From Sisyra terminalis (lineage: Eukaryota > Arthropoda > Insecta > Neuroptera > Sisyridae), in contig OY292276.1 of NCBI GenBank assembly GCA_958496175.1, positions 14,836,001-14,900,000 of the forward strand: a DNA stretch of 64,000 nt, given 5' to 3'. The notes under the pieces were generated by a model that was not told where the DNA came from, did not search any database, and worked only from the letters and a program-made list of their open reading frames with translations. A program made the position numbers and the translations under genes. This document shows, piece by piece, positions 57,121 to 64,000 of this stretch. Positions within the stretch are counted from its first letter, which is position 1, and each line of letters begins with the position of its first letter.

Positions 57121-57443
57121 GTATTGCTTGAATTGGGTTTCGAATTGCTTCCGGATCCACCGTATTCCCCAGATCTGGCCTCCAGTGACTTTTTCCTGTT
57201 CTCAGACCTCAAAAGAATGCTCGCTGGAAAGAAATTTTGCGCCAATGAAAAATAAAACGCCGAAACTGAGGCCTATTTTGAAATAAAAAACAAATCGTAC
57301 TACAAGAATGGTATCGAAAAGTTGGAAGGTCGCTATAATCACTGTATCGCCCTCGAAGGCAACTATGTTGAAAAATAAAATCGAATTTTGCCAAAAAAAT
57401 GTGTTTTACTATGGTAGACCGAGAACTTTTCAATTGGCCTGAT
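57121..57443 (+). pseudogene. Mariner transposase C-terminal fragment
   Basis: One frame reads LPDPPYSPDLASSDFFLFSD then LKRMLAGKKFCANEK. After a stop it continues AETEAYFEIKNKSYYKNGIE and KLEGRYNHCIALEGNYVEK. YSPDLA..DFFLF with the third catalytic Asp is the mariner signature. The last bases (read on the minus strand CAGGCCAATTGAAAAGTTCT) look like a mariner terminal repeat, so the right end is natural while the 5' two-thirds is missing. Stops make it inactive. Confidence 0.85.
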
Positions 57444-57444
57444 A

Positions 57445-58329
57445 TCTTCTTCTTCTATTATTATAAAGAGGAAAGATTTGATTTGTTTGTTTTGAATAGG
57501 CTCCGAAACTACTTGACCGATTTGAAAAATTCTTTCACTGTTGGGAAGCTAAACTATTTCCGGTGAACATAGGCTATATAAAATTTTCAAAAAAATTAGC
57601 GATTCATACTAAAACTCCAATAATGTAACCCAAAGTCTGAAAAAATTACCAAAAAACATGCTTTTATCGCGTGCGCTTCAAAAACTATTGGTTATAGAAC
57701 AAATAATGTAATACGATTTTGCAGAACATATCATTATCTACAAAAAATAGAACGACAGCATATGTCTAACTATTATAGTTATGTCACAATAAGTGTTTTT
57801 TCGTTTTAAAAAATATAAAAAAAAAACTATAAAAGTTCTTTTCTTTGTACTTTGGGATTAATCCTTATCAAAATAAATGACTTCATATTTAAGTTTGCTT
57901 CAATACCATTATATAACTTTTTGAGTTATTCAATTTGAACACTCCATTCGAAAGATATCACAAGTTTAAAAATGTAAGTTATTTGAAAAATGCCGCATGG
58001 TCACCGCTCGGTTAGAAGGCACTGTAGTAAAGAACGGAACATCCGAATTTAATGAAATTTGATATTAAGATACAACACAATTACCAACTCACACGTTAGA
58101 CTACTTATCATTTCTTAAAAATAATATAGACAGGCGAGTTATATATCATTCCTATTAATACATATAATTATAACTCCTATTAAAACATGTTTTTAAAGTT
58201 TGCCTAAATAGGTTTTCTTATGCTTGTTTGTGCACCCCAAAAATCGTACCCTGTACCTTCTTGCCTTCTCCTTCAGCCTTTAATTTTCAATGAATTTAAG
58301 AACCTACTAATTCACGGGCTAATCTCTAG
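57445..58329 (+). mobile_element. Helitron-like non-autonomous element
   Basis: The left part (TCTATTATTATAAAGAGGAA, then GGCTCCGAAACTACTTGACC and CATAGGCTATAT) resembles a sequence block commonly carried by insect non-autonomous elements. The right end CACGGGCTAATCTCTAG followed by T fits a Helitron CTAG|T terminus. It abuts the mariner 3' end directly. There are no Rep or helicase motifs. The assignment to Helitron rests on the ends and memory of similar repeats, so it is tentative. Confidence 0.4.
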
Positions 58330-58419
58330 TCTTTCATTATTTGGAATACTCATTGAACTCAATTCTTTATAGTATACAAGTAGATACTTCATTTTTTTGT
58401 AGAAGTTAAGCAAAGTTTT

Positions 58420-58870
58420 ATGCAACAAACCACAAGTGCATTGCGTTCGGAAAGCTCTGCATCTATTGTTTGCATTTCCATTGCAATTTTACTTGGAGTA
58501 AATTATTCGCGTGCTCTCCTTCCAAACATGTTGCCCTGTCGTACAATTTTGGTATCGCAGCACACAAGAAATGACAATAATAACAATAATAATAAGAGAA
58601 TACGAGCAAACACCAAGCAACATATTATGGGAGCTGTTCTTTATATTTTCCATTAGTGTTAATCGAACGAAGCGAAACCTATTCTATTCTTTGCCCTCTA
58701 TGCGAATACACGCGTATTGTTTCCCGCTAAGGCATAAACCGCTTACGGTCTCTTGCCTTTTGTCGCTTTACGACCTCACTATAACTCTATTCTATTTTTA
58801 TCGCAAACCGTAACGATACCAGCGAGCGTACAAGTCGAAATAAAACGATTTAGGCGAAAAAAAAACTTTG
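58420..58870. promoter_or_regulatory. GC-richer island
   Basis: Composition is clearly less AT-rich than the flanks (GCGTTCGGAAAGCTCTGC, CGTGCTCTCC, ACGCGTATTGTTTCCCGC). Two overlapping plus-strand frames of 78-100 codons cross it, one with an Asn run from an (AAT/AAC) repeat. Neither has a donor or a known motif. Probably regulatory. Confidence 0.25.
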
Positions 58871-60095
58871 GGTCTTAAACTCCTTATCAAGATTGCGTAA
58901 GCTGAAATCCACATGGCTTTCCTGTAAAAAGAGTCAGTATGATTCTTCTGGAAGATTTATACATCATCAAACACAAAACTCATTTAAATTGTACCTTTCA
59001 TCTTGACCATTCTTGATCATTTTCCGTTATATGATCCATAAAAATGCAAGTGCACGTCTCGATCAAGGACGAGAAAAATGATAAGTTAAATTCAAATGCA
59101 ATTGCCTCGACATAATTAGACATCTTGAATCGGGAAGTTGGTTTGGAAAAACGCGTACGACATTCAAAATGAAAACTCACTTGTTTCAATTCCATATTAG
59201 ACGAATGATATAAACGTTTCAATTACAATTGCTTGAAATCATTAGCATAATTCATATTTATTACCAAGATTTTTCGAATGAATTCAACATTAATTCCATA
59301 TTAATTGAAGTAATGTTTATGTGGATTTTTTTCAATAGTAGCATATGCCTATACAGAAAAAGCAGTATGAAATGAAACGGCGATTATGACATTGTGAAAT
59401 ATTACATCAGATTATCAATAAGTAGTTAATTGAGTTAATTTATTAAGTAGAAAATAATGTAAAAGCAATTAGAATTGCGACTGGATGCAATAAATAAATA
59501 TTTATTTCGTTTGTGGAAAGCAATGAACGCCGAATGACCATCAACAGGCCATCGATAGATACATATTATGGACAACGAAATAATAAAGCCTTTTCCGCGA
59601 CTGGACAACAGTTTCGTTTCAAGTGTTCTCGACTAATTAAGTAATTATTTATCTCTCAGTAAGGTGATGGAAGATAACAAGTTTACTAATCGACGTGAAG
59701 GTATAACATTGAGTGGCGTTAAATAACATCACTTTCGGGATTAAGTTATTGCAAAATTTGTTTGATATAACATAGTAAATTTTTGCAAAAATAATTTTCA
59801 CTGAAACACTATAATTTATAAGAAAAATTCAAAATCTTCAAAAGTAGTACCACAAGTAAGTAATGCCTTCTACACTAAAAATTACGATGGTTTTACTAAA
59901 GACATCTTTATAATGAGTTAAAGCTAAGACCAATAGAAATTTTACACAATATCTGAACTTCTTAAACCTGGCAAAAAACTATAAAAGATAATTCAACCTT
60001 GGTGCAACTCAGGTTTATTAAAGATCTTAAAAAAACCAATGGAGAAAATGCAACTGAAATATAGATTGAACGTTTAGAAAGTATGAGATAGAGGT
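58871..60095. other. Non-coding DNA
   Basis: The segment at 59520-59730 (GCCGAATGACCATCAACAGG, CCGCGACTGGACAACAG) is somewhat GC-richer. No gene is supported. Confidence 0.35.
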
Positions 60096-60099
60096 ATAT

Positions 60100-60215
60100 G
60101 TTAGCTTTGTTATACACCATCAGGAGTTGTTAATTTGCTTCTTGAAAGTCATTAATGGTGGCAAAATATAAATTCAAATTGCATCTTTTAATATATTGAA
60201 AAATCACTAAGTACA
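60100..60215 (-). repeat. Dispersed repeat, inverted copy of 48819-48930
   Basis: On the minus strand it reads GCCACCATTAATGACTTTCA and AAGAAGCAAATTAACAACTC, matching the 48.8 kb copy. Confidence 0.55.
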
Positions 60216-61110
60216 CACGTTCTGTAACAAAAATTACTTAATTAATAATTTTCAAATAATTTAATTCTAAGACTGATCAAAGTTGTTTGAAGTTAACAAA
60301 TGGTGTTTATCTAAAACTAAATAAATTAATGCAACGAAATTGTTATCGCCACGTGGTGAGCATTGAAAAGAACATAAGATAAAATAATATATATTGCAAA
60401 ACAAAGAGGATAACTTGGTAGCTTGTTCTTGGCTCCGTATTTGATAGGTACGCCCCTGATAATAATCGTTCATATATAAAAAATGGATATTAAGATATAA
60501 AAATATATTTGGGAGTAAAAAAAGTAGAATTGAATTTAAGTGTTACAAAGGAAAATAATTTGGTCAGCGATGTGGTTTTTACAATTATCGTTTGGGATCT
60601 TATGGAAGTTTGTTCTTCATGAATAATTTCATTTGGTGCACTTATCCTCAGATTTACAAATAAGATAGATTTTACGATGAATGCAATTTAGTTCTAGCAA
60701 AATAAATAAAAACTTTCCTAGTTTAAAACCTTCATTAATATGTATATTTTTCAGTATTCTTTTTGGAAAACTTGTTTCCAAAAATTGGTGTGGGAAAAAT
60801 ACATTTTATAAATTTGTCAAAGTCTTTATTTTTGTAGTTGGAGAATTTATTGAAAATTATCCTAGATTGATTACAGGGGAAAGTGCTGAAGAAAATTCTT
60901 AATATTTGCATGTTTTCTAGATTGCACTGTAACCACTAAAAAAAGCGAATAAAAAATCATATATGTTTTTTTTATTTTCAAATAAATTGCACAATCTGCA
61001 TAGGGTTGCAATAAGTGCATTCAATCCATAGATAATCACATGTAAGCACTAGTCCCAGTAGATTAATGCTGTATAAGAACAAAATAGATTTTTAACAATC
61101 AATAGCGACA
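60216..61110. other. AT-rich DNA, nothing recognised
   Basis: No supported gene or repeat. Confidence 0.4.
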
Positions 61111-61114
61111 ATAA

Positions 61115-61385
61115 CAATAATAGTAATTCTTATAGCAATAACAACAACCATAGACACAATCAAGAGTAGTAATAAGAATAATAATAATAGTCTATAATAA
61201 AAATATCAATGCTAATAATAATGTGAAATATAAATATATAAGTAATATATAAAAATAAAGCTATATAATAAGAAATAATTATTTGGCAATAAATAGTTAA
61301 TAAGAATCCATGTTGTTTTAAGTCCTTGTCTTTTTAAATATAATAATTAAATCAGTCGATTTATTATTATTATTATTATAACATG
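61115..61385. repeat. Degenerate AAT/AAC trinucleotide-rich stretch
   Basis: Imperfect (AATAAT)- and (CAATAA)-type runs end in a short (TTA)n array at about 61360-61380. Low-complexity DNA without coding sense. Confidence 0.6.
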
Positions 61386-61530
61386 TCTGTTTGTGTTTTT
61401 TCAATAATGTTTTTTAAATAATTTTTTATTTATCAATACCAAATTGTATTTTTGGTCTGTTGTTCTACCAATTGGGTCATTTTACAGCTTATTTTTATGA
61501 CATTTGTGGAGTAATTTTCAAATTTTGAGC

Positions 61531-61564
61531 CCTGAAGAAGTCAGGAATAACTGACGAATCGTTG
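61531..61564 (+). repeat. CTGAAGA-hairpin-GAATCGTT core unit
   Basis: CCTGAAGA is followed by a perfect 5-bp stem GTCAG/CTGAC, then GAATCGTTG (one change from GAAACGTTG). A solitary member of the core family; the nearby sequence is unlike the 41-50 kb copies. Confidence 0.5.
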
Positions 61565-62385
61565 CCGATGAAATAAATTAGATTCCACAAGAAGCTTCGT
61601 CCTTATTGCCCATAATTTAATTATTAGAGTTAATAGGAATATTTGTTTAGTTACAAAATCTATCGGGCAAATCTATTACATTACAATGTTGTAACCTTCT
61701 TATCATCTCACTAAATCATATTAAAAAATAAAACTTTAGAATTGAAGCCCTCTGAAGAAAATATGGACTATGTGTTTCATTTTAAGTTTAGAAACAACAA
61801 ATTTAAATTAACGTTAATTTTATATAAGTTGTAAAAGATTGAATAATCCTTAACACCTTCGAAGAAAAATATTGCTATTAAAAATGATTAGGGCGTAATG
61901 CGGCTAATATCCTGAAGAAATATAAGTAAGGGTGTGCGAGAAAAATAAGGACTAAGATTAGCATACTTCGTTTCTTTATAATTTATATTCAGTATTAAGA
62001 TTTCAAGGATAAACTTCACCACTTACAACAGTAGAAATTGTTAGTATTATAATAATAAAATGGTTTACATCTTTATGTAGCCACTTGATAAAAAGAAAAT
62101 CTGAGTAGTAGTATTTCAAAAATTCACAATGAATTCAAATTTTCAAAGGATTGCAGCGATGCTTAATTTTATTCTGATTCTTTTTAATTCTAAATGGTTT
62201 AAATCTTAATGGAATTCAATTATTCAACTGCTGATTTCTTGCAACCATTGGAAGTGTAAAAACTAAAAAAATATAGCAGCAAATATTGTTTTTTTTTCAG
62301 AAATTTCTGCACTTTTTGGGGGTTTACTTTTCTTAAAGAATTGCAATTTCATCGATTTTCAATGCGATTTATTTGCTGAAAGACC
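61565..62385. other. AT-rich DNA, nothing recognised
   Basis: No supported gene or repeat. Confidence 0.4.
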
Positions 62386-62389
62386 AATT

Positions 62390-62950
62390 TCCACACCGAA
62401 AAGATGGTTGATTTTTCTATGCAAAATCAAACGTACAAGTACGCATAATAAGTATTGAATGCACATTGAACGTGAGGTAAGAATATAAGTTCACACGTAA
62501 TTCTTCCGGACGATAGAGTTGAGCGCGGGACTGTCTAAAAAAGGCAATATTGATAAATTTCCAAGTGTTGTCCGATTGAAAAACAGGCCTGCTACAAGTT
62601 GCAACTAAAAAATAATCGTTCTATATAAAATCGTTCACGTGAACATCGCCTCTATTTCTCTATTCTCTACCACCTGGTCTAAATGGCGACAACACGACAG
62701 AAAAACCTTTGTATCTGTATCTCTAATAGAGAATTCAACTCGCTTCTTCATTCTCGCATTTTGCAAAAAAAAATTGTCGATTTTTCCTCGCTAACAAATA
62801 ACACGAGCTTTTTTCACAATCGTATTCAATACCCGCGTAAATCTTATTTGAATAGGAGGCAATAATTCAACGGACCTTCGGAATACGCCAGCTAGGCTTT
62901 ATTAGAACAGCAAAAGCCCTCTGCGCCTCCGGCCACCCATTTAAATTATC
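62390..62950 (+). promoter_or_regulatory. GC-richer island with TATA-like box
   Basis: CTATATAAAATCG at about 62620-62632 is followed by the palindrome TTCACGTGAA with a CACGTG E-box. CpG-containing patches lie on both sides (GAGCGCGGGACTG, GCGCCTCCGGCCACCC). A plus-strand start near 62650 is possible, but no exon with clear splice signals follows. A 60-codon frame (62683-62865) has no known motif. Confidence 0.3.
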
Positions 62951-63269
62951 ACACAAACACCGCTAGACCAAAACACGTGTACTTGCCAATAATTATCATT
63001 GTCTTGTAAACCTCTTGGAATATCAAACACCTCAACGTTAACTTCCTTGGAAAAATCTCGTGTGGCCACCAAATGACTTCCTTGTACTAAAATAGATATC
63101 TTGCTGCATTTACTTGCAGTGTATACTAATGGGAAGTGTAAATTTTATTTAGCTTTAATTTTAAAATAATTAAAAATGATAACTAGTTCTAATCTAAAAT
63201 TCAAAGAGGTTCGAAAGCTTTCTAAGCCAGGAAAAAAATCGCCAATTTTATATTCAAAATTTGTAAATA

Positions 63270-63501
63270 CAGTATAATCTCACTAATCCGGCATTTCGAT
63301 AGATCGGCACGTCCAATAATCCGGCACTCTCCACCTACGTCTCTCTCGCCCCTCTATACCTGTGCATGCATTTATTCCCTCTATGAAATGCTTTATTTTA
63401 TTCATAACCAATGACTTTTCTTTATATTCCAGTAATCCGAACATTCCAATAATCCAGCACCCTCCGGTTTTTAATAGCACCAGATTAGTGAGATTACACT
63501 G
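63270..63501. mobile_element. pogo-like MITE, copy 2
   Basis: The ends CAGTATAATCTCACTAATCC and, on the other strand, CAGTGTAATCTCACTAATCT are flanked by TA (63268-63269 and 63502-63503). The interior is the reverse complement of the copy at 1636-1859, with roughly one change in ten. Frames through it, such as one containing VPDYWTCRSIEMPD, arise from the terminal-repeat sequence and are not genes. Confidence 0.8.
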
Positions 63502-63503
63502 TA

Positions 63504-64000
63504 GTTTGATATTCAACTTTTGACTGCCGATTTTAACCAAAATGCTCAATTAAAGGGTATACCAATCGTCAATACAAAATTATAACTTTCTACGCTTTAT
63601 CGTTGTTGAAACTTGCGAGACATATTTGTAGTTACGTATGTAATGTAAGACCTAATCAAAATGGAATAAGGGATGCTCAAAGCGTATATTTTGTCCGAAA
63701 TATTAAAACCACAAGATATTAATAACTAAGTACTTTGTTGTAATAGTAAATAGTAAATGGAAGTAAATGATCCAACAAAAAGCGATTTATTTAAAGCTAT
63801 AACTCACTCCACTGTCATTTCAAGCAAAAAATCACCAAGAAAAACAAGTTATAGCACAATTTAAACGTTTCACCCATAAAATAGAGCCCAAATGGACACA
63901 TTAACTATTTTATTCGACTCTTTTAACATCTTTACAATATTATATTACGTTAAATGAGCCTCATATCACAATCAAGATCTCATTCTTCTCCAACATAAAT
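63504..64000. other. AT-rich DNA to the window end
   Basis: No supported gene or repeat. Confidence 0.4.

Noticed and set aside
63283..63549. 88-codon minus-strand frame
   Set aside because: It runs through the pogo-like MITE and its terminal repeats, and its copy at 1.6 kb does not preserve the frame.

Overview
The window is AT-rich, mostly non-coding eukaryotic DNA. Split genes with GT..AG junctions, poly-A signals, non-LTR retrotransposons of the jockey type, Tc1/mariner, pogo, hAT and Helitron-like debris, and CpG-bearing promoter islands all point to an insect. A beetle-like genome is my guess; the species cannot be read from this sequence. No rRNA, CRISPR array, operon or complete tRNA was found. 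Most apparent small open frames are chance or antisense to repeats.

Gene content is low. (1) A minus-strand first coding exon at about 3.35-3.86 kb ends in a good splice donor, and its intron would run off the left edge. (2) A CpG-rich island at about 9.6-10.07 kb carries a plausible plus-strand first exon (9877-10067), also ending in a strong donor. The two look like 5' ends of divergent genes about 6 kb apart. (3) An intact, intronless 449-codon minus-strand gene of unknown function lies at 35.08-36.43 kb. Everything else is intronic or intergenic, with a few GC-richer islands (about 22.3-23.1, 24.8-25.3, 28.1-28.3, 43.1-43.3, 46.6-47.2, 51.2-51.3, 54.05-54.75, 58.4-58.9, 62.4-62.95 kb) that could be promoters or enhancers.

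Mobile elements explain much of the rest. Four decayed jockey-clade reverse-transcriptase fragments lie at 16.5, 18.7-20.1, 37.25-38.3 and 44.6-45.0 kb. A tandemly repeated remnant of another non-LTR reverse transcriptase lies at 26.7-27.8 kb. There is an internally deleted Tc1-like element at 21.16-21.79 kb and a mariner 3' fragment at 57.1-57.4 kb, which is followed directly by a Helitron-like unit. Two pogo-like MITEs sit near the two window ends in opposite orientation. A 968-bp hAT-like fold-back element with a perfect 8-bp target duplication lies at 29.08-30.05 kb, with a derivative at 16.9-17.5 kb. Several other inverted-repeat MITEs are present.

The most unusual signal is a dispersed family with at least 14 occurrences, in both orientations. 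All share CTGAnGA, then a short hairpin, then (C)GAAACGTT. This layout resembles the catalytic core of hammerhead ribozymes (CUGANGA - stem II - GAAA). Copies occur singly, as inverted dimers and as a 343-bp-period tandem. Two copies inserted into opposite members of a 750-bp tandem duplication, each with its own 12-bp target-site duplication and each with an empty site in the other member. This is the behaviour expected of Penelope-like or retrozyme-like elements, but the complete ribozyme fold is not conserved in most copies, so the assignment is a hypothesis.
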